A DNA stretch of 64,000 nucleotides from Dyadobacter sp. CY326 (GTDB lineage: Bacteria > Bacteroidota > Bacteroidia > Cytophagales > Spirosomataceae): positions 62,001-126,000 of the forward strand of contig NZ_JAJUXI010000012.1 of NCBI RefSeq assembly GCF_021390515.1. The letters run 5' to 3'. The notes beneath the pieces were generated by a model. That model was not told the DNA's origin, made no database searches, and worked only from the letters and a program-made list of their open reading frames with translations. The position numbers and the translations under genes are program-made. This document shows, one piece after another, positions 9,030-17,348 of the stretch (positions are counted from its first letter, which is position 1; each line of letters starts with the position of its first letter).

Positions 9030-9671
9030 TTAACAGACAGAAAAAACCTTTGTTTCGGTCGTAATGTAAATCTTTCTATCCTTTGTCAAATCCATTTGAT
9101 AACCTCCCGTAAAAACGCCGAAGCTGGGGACGATGGCCTGGTGATTATCAATAACGAAACATGGCAGGCGGACGCTTTGACGGCCTTTTCCGTAAGTGGT
9201 GAAAACGGGATGGACGTGGCCCGCGAAGATGAATTTGTCGGACTTTGCTTCGGGTTTGGGATGGTGCGTGAAAATAAAATCCCCCTCCTCAAAATCATTT
9301 AAATGCACTTCCAGATCGGCTTCTAAAAACAAACTTACTGGCAAAATATCGTGATTCCCGATCACAATCAGCATTTCAATGTAATGATGCGCCGTGCGCC
9401 AGTTTTTAAAAAGCTCCCATTCCGCATTGTATTGTGCGTGAAAAAGATCGCCCAGAAAAATAATGCGGGTTGCGCCGGTCGACTGGACGAGTTCGTCTAA
9501 TCTTTCAAAATTGTTTTCTATGGCATTCGGCGGCACTGCGATGCCTTCTTTTCTAAAATGCGTGATCTTTCCTAAATGGAGGTCGCCAATTAACAATGTC
9601 TGCGTTTCTTCCCAAAAAATGGCTCTTTGCGTGAGTAAAATAAAATGGTTTCCTCTGATTTCAATCTGCAT
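9030..9671 (-). CDS. pdeM: ligase-associated DNA damage response metallophosphoesterase
   Basis: This 213-residue calcineurin-type phosphoesterase shows metal-binding motifs GDLHLG (29-34), GDLFHA (74-79), GNHD (105-108), a THHP segment and GHVHP. The highly specific LGKITHFRKEGIAVP block marks it as the ligase-associated subfamily. Homologues are manganese-dependent nucleases encoded together with an Lhr-type helicase, a DNA ligase and an MBL exonuclease. The start overlaps the 3' end of the helicase gene by 11 bp, indicating coupled translation. It probably processes DNA ends in the repair pathway of that cluster. Confidence 0.92.
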   Translation of the reverse strand: MQIEIRGNHFILLTQRAIFWEETQTLLIGDLHLGKITHFRKEGIAVPPNAIENNFERLDELVQSTGATRIIFLGDLFHAQYNAEWELFKNWRTAHHYIEMLIVIGNHDILPVSLFLEADLEVHLNDFEEGDFIFTHHPKPEAKSDKFIFAGHVHPVFTTYGKGRQSVRLPCFVIDNHQAIVPSFGVFTGGYQMDLTKDRKIYITTETKVFSVC

Positions 9672-12123
9672 TACTATACTGTTTGATCATTTTCTGGATC
9701 CGGTCGTCTAGCTTTTCCGAAGTTAGTTGTTCGCGCAACCGGTCCACCATAATAGGGAACGAAAAAGGCGTGGGTTTGCGGGTTTGTTTGACAATAATTT
9801 TCTGCGTTGCGATCCGGTCGAGCGCTTGTCGCATCCTCACTTCCTCCAATTGGTAAGTCAAAACTTCCTGATATGACTGCTTTATGAGCAGGTTATTGTC
9901 CTCGTATTTGCTCATCACCGTAAAAAGCAGCGAGCTTGAAGCCTGTAATTGCCGCGTTTTCACGTTTTTGCCAGGATAACCCTGAAACATAAGCCCCGAA
10001 ATGGCCGCAATTTCTCTAAACTTCCGTTTGGCCATTTCCGTTGCATTCACACTTTGATAAATGTCATCAACCAAATGTTTGGTCGAAAAAACATCAATTT
10101 CACTGATGATCTTTTCAAAGTCAACATATTGATCACTAAGCAGTTCGAAGCCGTAGTCGTTCATCGCAACGGAAAATGTGATGGGCGTAAGCTTACTAAT
10201 CCGGTAAGCGAGAATGATCGACATTCCTTCATGCACTAGTCGCCCTTCAAACGGAAAAATGAAAATATGATGACCTTCCCGCGTTTCACATTGCTCGATG
10301 AGCAGCTCATCTGTTTTCGGGATCATTGAACGGCTTTTTTGCAATTCCAGCAGCGGCTGCATCTTTGCCAGCTCCTTTTCCTTGTGCGGATTTTCAATGG
10401 CGTCTGCCAATCTTTCGCGGATAAATGCGGATAGCTGAGAGGAAAGCGGCATTCTTCCGCCTGCCCAGCGAACCAGAAAACCTTTTTTACCTTCGGCCTT
10501 TTTCACGCTGACCGTCATTTCATGAATCCGGACAAACTCAACCGTCATTCCGGCAAAAGTGAAGACATCGCCAGGCTTCATCCAGGTCACAAATGATTCT
10601 TCAACGGTTCCCAGATATTTTCCTGATTGAAGCTTCACTTTAATTCCCGTTTCCGAAACGATCGTGCCCATGCTCAGCCTGTGCCGCAATGCAACGCGCC
10701 TGCTCGTGACCTTATAAAGGCCGTCAACCCGTTCCACTTTTTTGTATTCGTCATAAACCAAAAGCGATGAACTTCCTGTGGTAATGTAGCCCAAAAGCCA
10801 CTCCCACTCTTGTCGGTTCAGATATTGGTAACCGTATGCATCGCAAACTTCCTCAAAAAGCTGCGCCTCATCAAAGCCCTCACCCACCGCTAAGGTCATC
10901 ATCCATTGCGCCAACACATCAAATGCATGCGCCACGGGCGGACGATCTTCCAACATATTTTTGGCAACGCCCTCACGAAGCGAAACAGCTTCTATCAGTT
11001 CCAAAGCGTTTGTCGGGCAAAAGTAAATTTTGCTATCCACACCCGGCCTATGCCCACTCCGACCGGCACGCTGGATAAATCGGGCAATGCTTTTGGGGCT
11101 GCCAACCTGAATAACCGTGTCTACCGGCCTGAAATCGACACCCAAGTCTAAACTTGCCGTGCAGATAACGAGTTTCAACCTTTCGTCATGCAATGCATCT
11201 TCCACCCAATCCCTGATCTCGCGGTCGAGCGATGCGTGGTGCAAAGCCATTATGCCTGCAAACTCAGGATATTTTTCAATAATTGTTCGATACCAAATCT
11301 CTGTCCCGGATCGCGTGTTTGTGAAAAGCAATGTCGTCTTGCTCTGATTGACAATTTCCACAACCTGATCCACCAGCCGCGTTCCCATGTAACCCGACCA
11401 CGGCAATGTCTCCACCCGCGGCGGAATGATGCTTTCAACCAGAATCTTTTTGTCCGTGATAGCCTTAATAACCGCAGACTTCCCAACCGGAAACTTCATG
11501 CCAAGCAGCACATGTTTTGCTTCTTCCAGATTGCCGATGGTCGCCGAGATGCCCCAGGTTTGCAAATCCGGCTTAATGCTGCGCAGTCTCGCAAGGGCAA
11601 GTTCCGTTTGCGTTCCGCGCTTGCTTCCCATCAGCTCATGCCATTCGTCAACGACAATGGTGTGCAGGTTCTTAAATATTTCGGAGCTGTTTTTTTGGGC
11701 AAAAAGAATGTGGAGACTTTCTGGCGTAATGATCAGTGCATCAGGCATTTGCTTTTTCTGATCCAGCCTGTCTTTTGTGTTAGTGTCACCTGTGCGGATG
11801 CCGACGCGCCAGGTAAGGTTCATCTCAAGAGCGGCGCTTTCCATATTCCGGAACAAGTCTTTGGAAAGTGCTCGCAATGGTGTGATCCAAAGGACTTGGA
11901 GCCCTCTTTTTGCTTTCAGTTCTTTATCGCTCCTTTCGTTAATGTGACGAATGAGGATCGGGACCCAAAGCGAGTGTGTTTTCCCACTTCCTGTGGGCGC
12001 ATTGACCAACCCGCTTTTCCCCTCCAAATAAGCCTCCGCCGCCTCTTTCTGAAATGTCGCCCACTTCCATTTTTTGGATTTAAACCAATTTTCAGCAATG
12101 GTATGTCCGGGGGATTTGGTCAA
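9661..12123 (-). CDS. ligase-associated Lhr-Core DEXH-box helicase
   Basis: This 820-residue superfamily 2 helicase has Walker A APTGSGKT (about 42-49), motif II VVDEWHEL near residue 155, motif III SATIGNLEE, and motifs V-VI TASLDLGVDFRPV and QRAGRSGHRPG. The remainder fits the winged-helix and Lhr core domains. Family enzymes are ATP-driven 3'-5' translocases that unwind RNA:DNA or DNA duplexes. The only plausible start is a TTG at 12123; no ATG lies in frame before the helicase core. The ligase and exonuclease genes lie upstream but are separated from it by a toxin-antitoxin pair on the other strand. Confidence 0.93.
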   Translation of the reverse strand: MTKSPGHTIAENWFKSKKWKWATFQKEAAEAYLEGKSGLVNAPTGSGKTHSLWVPILIRHINERSDKELKAKRGLQVLWITPLRALSKDLFRNMESAALEMNLTWRVGIRTGDTNTKDRLDQKKQMPDALIITPESLHILFAQKNSSEIFKNLHTIVVDEWHELMGSKRGTQTELALARLRSIKPDLQTWGISATIGNLEEAKHVLLGMKFPVGKSAVIKAITDKKILVESIIPPRVETLPWSGYMGTRLVDQVVEIVNQSKTTLLFTNTRSGTEIWYRTIIEKYPEFAGIMALHHASLDREIRDWVEDALHDERLKLVICTASLDLGVDFRPVDTVIQVGSPKSIARFIQRAGRSGHRPGVDSKIYFCPTNALELIEAVSLREGVAKNMLEDRPPVAHAFDVLAQWMMTLAVGEGFDEAQLFEEVCDAYGYQYLNRQEWEWLLGYITTGSSSLLVYDEYKKVERVDGLYKVTSRRVALRHRLSMGTIVSETGIKVKLQSGKYLGTVEESFVTWMKPGDVFTFAGMTVEFVRIHEMTVSVKKAEGKKGFLVRWAGGRMPLSSQLSAFIRERLADAIENPHKEKELAKMQPLLELQKSRSMIPKTDELLIEQCETREGHHIFIFPFEGRLVHEGMSIILAYRISKLTPITFSVAMNDYGFELLSDQYVDFEKIISEIDVFSTKHLVDDIYQSVNATEMAKRKFREIAAISGLMFQGYPGKNVKTRQLQASSSLLFTVMSKYEDNNLLIKQSYQEVLTYQLEEVRMRQALDRIATQKIIVKQTRKPTPFSFPIMVDRLREQLTSEKLDDRIQKMIKQYSNAD

Positions 12124-12222
12124 TTTGATTTAGGATAAAGGTTTTGGTAAAACAATAAAAACTTGTTCCATGATGTAACATTCAAAGGGAAAAGCTAAAA
12201 AATATTTTAAACTTATATTCTT

Positions 12223-12251
12223 GTTATATTTGTTATAACTCATACTATAAC
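12223..12251 (+). promoter_or_regulatory. promoter and operator-like palindromes of toxin-antitoxin pair 1
   Basis: A Bacteroidota-type -7 element, TATATTTG, lies at 12225-12232. It is embedded in two overlapping inverted repeats: GTTATA at 12223-12228 with TATAAC at 12234-12239, and GTTATA at 12232-12237 with TATAAC at 12246-12251. Such repeats over the promoter fit autorepression by the antitoxin complex. The antitoxin ATG follows 3 bp later, so any leader is very short. Confidence 0.55.
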
Positions 12252-12254
12252 GCC

Positions 12255-12470
12255 ATGCTGACTACAATTGAAGGAATATACGAAAACGGAAAAGTGACTT
12301 TTAGAGAAACTCCTCCTTTAAAAAAACGAGCAAAAGTGTTAATAACTTTCATGGATGAGGCTGACCGCACAATTATAGAGAAAATTCGTCCTCTTGGCAC
12401 CATGAAGGGCACTATCAAAATGTCCGACGACTTCAATGATTCAATTGATGATTTGAAAGATTATATGTAA
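12255..12470 (+). CDS. VapB-like antitoxin (AF2212/DUF104-like N-terminus)
   Basis: This 71-residue protein has an N-terminal IEGIYENGKVTF hairpin that resembles the swapped-hairpin AbrB or AF2212-like (DUF104) antitoxins. Its acidic C-terminal tail, MKGTIKMSDDFNDSIDDLKDYM in essence, is typical of DUF2281-type antitoxins and usually wraps the toxin. Its TAA stop overlaps the toxin ATG by one base. The expected role is to bind DNA and neutralise the PIN ribonuclease encoded next. The pair is on the opposite strand to the repair genes on both sides. Confidence 0.8.
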   Translation: MLTTIEGIYENGKVTFRETPPLKKRAKVLITFMDEADRTIIEKIRPLGTMKGTIKMSDDFNDSIDDLKDYM

Positions 12471-12865
12471 TGGCCTATTTGCTAGACACTCATGTAGTGC
12501 TTTGGGCGCTGGATGAAGAAAACCGCCTTTCGAGTAAATCCAAAAGAATTATTTCCGATGCTAAATCCTCTTGCTTTGTAAGTGTAATTTCATTTTTCGA
12601 AATGGCAATCAAGAAGAAGATTGGAAAGTTGGAGCTATCCAAGTCCGTTGCAGAATACATTCAAGAACTAGAAAGAATTGGGATTATCATTTTACCAATC
12701 TCTAATGCAGCACTTGATAACTATGAAAGCGTTCCTTTCATGGCAGGACATGGAGATCCATTTGACCGATTAATCCTTTCTATCGCGTTGTCCGAAAATT
12801 TGACAGTGATTTCGGCGGATGATAAGTTTGAAAAGTATAAAAACATTGTTGAGATCATTTGGTAA
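12470..12865 (+). CDS. VapC-like PIN-domain toxin
   Basis: This 131-residue PIN domain of the Sll0205-like type shows LLDTHVVLWAL (residues 4-14, first acidic residue), a Glu in SVISFFEMAIKKKIGKL, the GHGDPFDRLILSIAL block and ISADDKFEKY. All the acidic residues expected for Mg-dependent ribonuclease activity are present. It is translationally coupled to the upstream antitoxin. Its stop lies only 3 bp from the end of the convergent DNA ligase gene, so the pair is packed tightly into the repair cluster. Confidence 0.88.
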   Translation: MAYLLDTHVVLWALDEENRLSSKSKRIISDAKSSCFVSVISFFEMAIKKKIGKLELSKSVAEYIQELERIGIIILPISNAALDNYESVPFMAGHGDPFDRLILSIALSENLTVISADDKFEKYKNIVEIIW

Positions 12866-12868
12866 CCC

Positions 12869-14467
12869 TCATTTATACACTGCCAAAATCCCCTTCAAAG
12901 CCTCCAAAGTATCCGCTTCTTCGGCTTTTTTGTCTTTGCGCCAGCGCAGGATTCTTGGAAAACGGACCGCTATTCCGGATTTGTGTCGGGATGATTCGTT
13001 GATGCCTTCAAAGCCGATTTCGAAGACGAGCTCGGGCTTCACCGTCCTGACTGGGCCGAATTTTTCCAGGACATTTCTTTTGATAAAATAATCAACCTGA
13101 CCAATTTCGACGTCCGTCAGACCAGAGTATGCTTTTGCAAATGGCACCAGTTTTCCGTCTTCGCCCCAAACAGCAAATGTGTAATCAGTAAAAAGCTCGG
13201 CGCGACGCCCTGAACCTTTCTGCGCATAAATAAGCACTGCGTCAATGCTTAGCGGATTAATTTTCCATTTCCACCAATCACCTTTTTTCCGGCCCACCCC
13301 ATAAGTGCTGCCTTTTCTTTTGATCATAAAACCTTCCGCAATATTTTGACGCGAAAGCATGTGCAACTCGCTCAGCACGGGCCATTCCTTGAAGTCGATC
13401 AGCGGGGACAGGTTAAAAACAAACTGATTAGGGACATTTTTGTGAATCAATTCCAGTTCAGCGCGGCGTTGTTCCTGGGTTAAACCGCGCAAATCTACGC
13501 CATTGGCTTCCAGAATGTCGTAAGCAAGAAAGGCGACGGGTGCTTCATCCAATACTTTTTTCGAGAGGTTTTTCCTGCCAATTCTCGTTTGCAACACATT
13601 GAAGGGCATTGGCTTATCGTCCATATAACTCACGATTTCTCCATCCAGCACAGTTCCGTTTGGCAAAACCCCGCTCAGAAAATGCAACTCAGGAAATTTG
13701 TCGGTCGAAAGCTCTTCACCCCGCGTCCAGATGAAAAGCTCATTATTTCTATAAATAATCTGCGAACGGATGCCATCCCATTTCCATTCGGCAAACCAAT
13801 CGTTAGGGTTTCCCAGATCAGAAACGTCGCCTTCGATTGGATATGCAAGAAAAAACGGATAGGGGCGCGAAGCATTGTCATTTTCGCCTTTATCCAAAAT
13901 AAGCTGTTCAAAAGTCGTGTCTTTGGGATCCCATTGACCCATGACGCGATGCGCGATCACATTGGAATCCGTTTCCGTTGCTTCGGCCAATGCGCGCACA
14001 ACCAATGTTTGCGAAACGCCAATGCGAAAGCTGCCCATTAAGAGCTTGTTGAATACAAATGTCTCATGTTGCGACAATTGCATCCACGCTTGTAAAATAT
14101 GATCGTGCTTTTCCTGGTCGGTCATGCTTGGCAGCATGCCCAGATAGTAAAACCAGTCGGTGAGCGATTTATCGGAGCCTTCTGTTTTGTTTCTGGGCAA
14201 AAGCAGCGAAATGGTTTCCCCCAAATCACCCACGCTTTGATAACTTTCCTGAAAAAGCCACATGGGAATGCCAGCCTCCTCTGCCGCCCACTCTTTAACC
14301 ATTGTCCGGTTCACTTTGAATGATGGCCTGCGACCAGTGAAAAGTGTTAATGCCCAAAGCTTATCCTCATCCGAAGCGGACAGGAAATATTGTTTCATCA
14401 ACTCCACCTTTGCATTGGTTTTGTTCGTGCGGTCCAGGTTCATGAAAAGTTCTGCAAATTGTTTCAT
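12869..14467 (-). CDS. ligase-associated ATP-dependent DNA ligase
   Basis: This 532-residue protein has an N-terminal DNA-binding domain (about 1-200) and an adenylyltransferase domain. The nucleotidyl-lysine motif is EWKWDGIRSQ with Lys229, followed by ELHFLSGVLPNGTVLDGEI and EGFMIKRKGSTY. A C-terminal OB-fold includes the RFPRILRWRKDK motif VI segment. This is the bacterial ATP-dependent ligase type that travels with the Lhr-type helicase. ATG overlaps the TGA of the exonuclease gene upstream by 4 bp, so the two are translationally coupled. It seals nicks using ATP and is additional to the NAD-dependent replicative ligase, which is not in this window. Confidence 0.94.
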   Translation of the reverse strand: MKQFAELFMNLDRTNKTNAKVELMKQYFLSASDEDKLWALTLFTGRRPSFKVNRTMVKEWAAEEAGIPMWLFQESYQSVGDLGETISLLLPRNKTEGSDKSLTDWFYYLGMLPSMTDQEKHDHILQAWMQLSQHETFVFNKLLMGSFRIGVSQTLVVRALAEATETDSNVIAHRVMGQWDPKDTTFEQLILDKGENDNASRPYPFFLAYPIEGDVSDLGNPNDWFAEWKWDGIRSQIIYRNNELFIWTRGEELSTDKFPELHFLSGVLPNGTVLDGEIVSYMDDKPMPFNVLQTRIGRKNLSKKVLDEAPVAFLAYDILEANGVDLRGLTQEQRRAELELIHKNVPNQFVFNLSPLIDFKEWPVLSELHMLSRQNIAEGFMIKRKGSTYGVGRKKGDWWKWKINPLSIDAVLIYAQKGSGRRAELFTDYTFAVWGEDGKLVPFAKAYSGLTDVEIGQVDYFIKRNVLEKFGPVRTVKPELVFEIGFEGINESSRHKSGIAVRFPRILRWRKDKKAEEADTLEALKGILAVYK

Positions 14468-15600
14468 ACTCCTAAATCCCCTTTTGGAGACTTTTTTGTT
14501 GATGGCTCTGAGTTACTGGAAATTTCGTTATCCAACGAATCCTTGTGTTGCTGATAGGCTTCTATTCCAGCGCTGAGATCCTGCACGACTTCTTCTTCCT
14601 CATTTTCATCTTCATTGCCATACATCGTATGCACTTCGCCAGCTTCGATTCCATTGTCATTCAACCATCTTGAAAAAATACTGGTGTATCCGTGCGTAAC
14701 ATACACTTTTTCAGCACCCGTTTCCCTCACCGCTGTATTCAAATCGGGCCAGTCAACGTGATCACTTAATATGAAACCCTGATCTACTGCGCGGCGGTTT
14801 TTTGCCCCCCGCAATGCCATCCAACCCGAGCAATAGCCTAGTGAGTATGGATTAAATTTTTTGATCCATGTGCTGCTGTCAACGGAAGGCGGCGCCAGCA
14901 CCAGCGAACCACGAAACAATTTCCGGTCGGTTTCCTTTGTTACCAATGTCAATTCCGGCAAATCATGTCCTGCCTGTCTGAGTCGCTCATTTAATGTATA
15001 AATGGCACCGTGTGCATAAATTACCTTGTCTTGCAATTCAATATTTTTCAAGATCCGCTGCATTTTACCCAACGAATAACCCATTAGAATACTCGCCTTA
15101 TCTTCACTTTTATTCTGCCGCCACCAATTGTCAATTTCGCTCATGATCTCTTTTTGCGGTTGCCATTTGTAAATCGGCAAACCGAATGTGGACTCTGTGA
15201 TGAACACATTGCATTTGACGGGCTCATATGGCACTGCAAAGCCATCATCTTCCAGTTTGTAATCGCCGCTCGCAACCCACACTTCGCCACCATATTCTAC
15301 CCTAACCTGCGCAGAGCCAATGATATGCCCCGCAGGATGCAATGAGAATGTAACTCCATTGATCACAAACTTTTCGTAATATTCAACGGTTTGCAGCGAA
15401 ATATCCTGGCCCAATCTTAGCCTCAAAATTGGCTCGCTATCCTTGTGCGCCAGATAATGCTTGCTTCCCCAACGCGCATGGTCGCTGTGTGCGTGTGTGA
15501 TGATGGCCCGGTCAACGGGAATCCACGGATCTATGTGCGCATCCGCAACGGAGCAGTATATACTTTTTCCTGTAAATTGTAAAAGTGATGGTGCTGGCAT
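14464..15600 (-). CDS. ligase-associated MBL-fold DNA exonuclease
   Basis: This protein of about 378 residues starts best at the ATG at 15600, 60 bp inside the longest frame. The metallo-beta-lactamase metal motif HAHSDH lies at 36-41. Further ligands appear in HPAGHIIGSAQV, ASGDYKLEDDG and LSDHVDW, and the C-terminal part has THGYTSIFSRWL of the beta-CASP type. Together this identifies the exonuclease partner of the ligase/Lhr repair set. The last dozen residues come from a dispersed DNA repeat (14469-14493), so this tail is probably a recent, non-essential extension. Confidence 0.92.
   Translation of the reverse strand: MPAPSLLQFTGKSIYCSVADAHIDPWIPVDRAIITHAHSDHARWGSKHYLAHKDSEPILRLRLGQDISLQTVEYYEKFVINGVTFSLHPAGHIIGSAQVRVEYGGEVWVASGDYKLEDDGFAVPYEPVKCNVFITESTFGLPIYKWQPQKEIMSEIDNWWRQNKSEDKASILMGYSLGKMQRILKNIELQDKVIYAHGAIYTLNERLRQAGHDLPELTLVTKETDRKLFRGSLVLAPPSVDSSTWIKKFNPYSLGYCSGWMALRGAKNRRAVDQGFILSDHVDWPDLNTAVRETGAEKVYVTHGYTSIFSRWLNDNGIEAGEVHTMYGNEDENEEEEVVQDLSAGIEAYQQHKDSLDNEISSNSEPSTKKSPKGDLGV
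14469..14493. repeat. dispersed short repeat, copy 2, inside the exonuclease 3' end
   Basis: This 25-bp element is related to the one at 1050-1073, sharing the core GGGGATTTAGG on the minus strand. Here it codes for the KSPKGDLGV tail of the exonuclease and runs to 2 bp from the ligase start codon. It shows that the repeat can be read through in frame. Confidence 0.5.
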
Positions 15601-15737
15601 GGTTTGAAAAATATTAAAAGTGTGCCAATGAACAAACAGTCGACGGACACGTGACCCCAAAAATTAATGCTATTTTTGAGTGACTTTTTTGGCAAGGCTG
15701 CGTAAAAATTAGAAAACATTAAACACTATAATCAGTT

Positions 15738-16133
15738 ATGACAAGAAAAAATCAAGGCCCTGCACTCGCCCCTGCCGAAGAAGCCGCACGCTATTTGGAA
15801 AATGCCAGGACGATTTTGAGTGAAAAGGCAGGAAAGGAAGGTGAGCTGTACTCAGATATCAAGTATGTAAAAATGGCAGCTGGCACGGCTTACTCGGCCG
15901 CCCTTCTGATTCTAGATGAATATTTAAGACAGAAAGAAGGTATCAAATTTAGTAAGCCAAAAAGCATCGAGGATTACAGAAACAGGCTAGGAAAGTTTGA
16001 CAGGAAGCTTCTCGCACTTCTTGCGGAGGTGTATGACGAATTGCATCTTGCGGGTTACTATCATGGCACAACCTCTGTCAAAACAATTCAGTTAGGCCTT
16101 GATACTGTCAAACAAATGCTTACCTACATTTAA
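15738..16133 (+). CDS. DUF5618-like helical protein
   Basis: This 131-residue, mostly helical, soluble protein has the segments AARYLENARTIL, KYVKMAAGTAYSAALLILDEYL and ELHLAGYYHG. It resembles DUF5618 proteins, whose helical bundle recalls HEPN or nucleotidyltransferase-partner folds. No catalytic HEPN R-X4-6-H motif is obvious. It lies divergent from the exonuclease gene, 24 bp before the ABC importer operon. Its function is unknown, and the assignment rests on overall pattern rather than a sharp motif. Confidence 0.55.
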   Translation: MTRKNQGPALAPAEEAARYLENARTILSEKAGKEGELYSDIKYVKMAAGTAYSAALLILDEYLRQKEGIKFSKPKSIEDYRNRLGKFDRKLLALLAEVYDELHLAGYYHGTTSVKTIQLGLDTVKQMLTYI

Positions 16134-16157
16134 TTTTTTCCAGTAAATCCTTCTTGA

Positions 16158-17348
16158 ATGATTCTTCAACGTTCCTCTCAAAACTCAACGCGTTTTTTCT
16201 TTATTCTTATTTGCATTTCACTGGTTTTCGGATGTAAGTCTGAGAAAGCCGAGTCTCAACAAGAAGCGTCCCAATTTGAAAAAAGCGCTTATGCTGACCA
16301 GCTCAAAATCAACCACGCAAAAGGTTTCACTATCACATATCACAAACACTACAAACTTGTATGCATTCTAAGCCCGTTCGAAACTTCAACAGACACTGCA
16401 AAATACATTTTACTTGATAGAGGAAGTGCCCGACCGAAAGGTTTCGAAGAAGCGCAGGTCATTGAAATTCCTGTGAAGAGCCTCGTCGCCACTTCGTCTA
16501 TGCACGTGGCTTTGTTGGAATTTCTAGATTCAGAGAACATCATTACTGGATTGAGTAGTCCCCAATATATTTATTCTGAGAAGGTTTTGGCAATGATTAA
16601 GGCTGGGAAAGTGGCGAACATTGGTAGGGATCAAGGATTGAATCAGGAAAAACTTGTGGAAATGCATCCGGATGTGGTTATGGCCATGGGCGGACCGGGC
16701 GCCACTGTCGACCATTATCAACTATTGGCACAAGCCGGAATTCCGGTTTTGATCAATTCGGAATGGATTGAAAAAACGCCTCTGGCCCGGGCCGAATGGG
16801 TGAAACTTGTGGCAGCACTGGTCAATAAGGAAAAGGAAGTGAATGAGAAATTTACCAAAATTGAAAAGGAATACAATCGACTGGCCAATCTTGCAAAAGA
16901 AGTGAAAGATAAGCCAACCATCATCTCTGGCTTGAACACAAAAGACGCATGGTTCTTGCCCAATGGCGACAGTTACATGTCACAATTTTTCCGGGATGCC
17001 GGCGGAGCATATCATTGGAGCGGCACCAAGGCAACGGGCAGTTTGCCTCTTAACTTTGAATCCGTCTATCCAATTGCATTACAGGCTGATGCGTGGTTAA
17101 ATGTGGGTTTTGATAAAAACGATACGAAAGCAAATATCCTGGCGCAAGACTCGCGTTACAGCGATTTCAAGGCCTACAAATCAGGTCAAATGTTCAGTTA
17201 CAATGGTCGCGTCAATGACGTAGGAGCCAATGATTTTTTTGAGTCCGGAACAGTGAACCCGCATACGGTTTTAGCCGATTTGATCAAAATATTGCACCCG
17301 CAATTGCTTCCGGACCATAAGCTCGTTTATTACAAACAGCTTAAATAA
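16158..17348 (+). CDS. ABC importer substrate-binding lipoprotein (iron/haem/cobalamin type)
   Basis: This 396-residue lipoprotein has a signal peptide with lipobox LVFGC, placing the anchored Cys near residue 23. The rest fits the periplasmic-binding fold of the siderophore/cobalamin class (PF01497): YSEKVLAMIKAGKVANIGRDQGLNQEKLVEMHPDVV in essence, then a long helix rich in Lys and Glu, and a C-terminal lobe. It delivers substrate to the permease in the next gene, which its stop codon overlaps by one base. No TonB-dependent receptor is nearby, so the ligand (siderophore, haem or corrinoid) cannot be told. Confidence 0.88.
   Translation: MILQRSSQNSTRFFFILICISLVFGCKSEKAESQQEASQFEKSAYADQLKINHAKGFTITYHKHYKLVCILSPFETSTDTAKYILLDRGSARPKGFEEAQVIEIPVKSLVATSSMHVALLEFLDSENIITGLSSPQYIYSEKVLAMIKAGKVANIGRDQGLNQEKLVEMHPDVVMAMGGPGATVDHYQLLAQAGIPVLINSEWIEKTPLARAEWVKLVAALVNKEKEVNEKFTKIEKEYNRLANLAKEVKDKPTIISGLNTKDAWFLPNGDSYMSQFFRDAGGAYHWSGTKATGSLPLNFESVYPIALQADAWLNVGFDKNDTKANILAQDSRYSDFKAYKSGQMFSYNGRVNDVGANDFFESGTVNPHTVLADLIKILHPQLLPDHKLVYYKQLK

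Noticed and set aside
11188..12138. A 316-codon open frame on the plus strand
   Set aside because: It is antisense to the Lhr-type helicase, whose motifs are intact; the product is Cys- and His-rich noise without family features.
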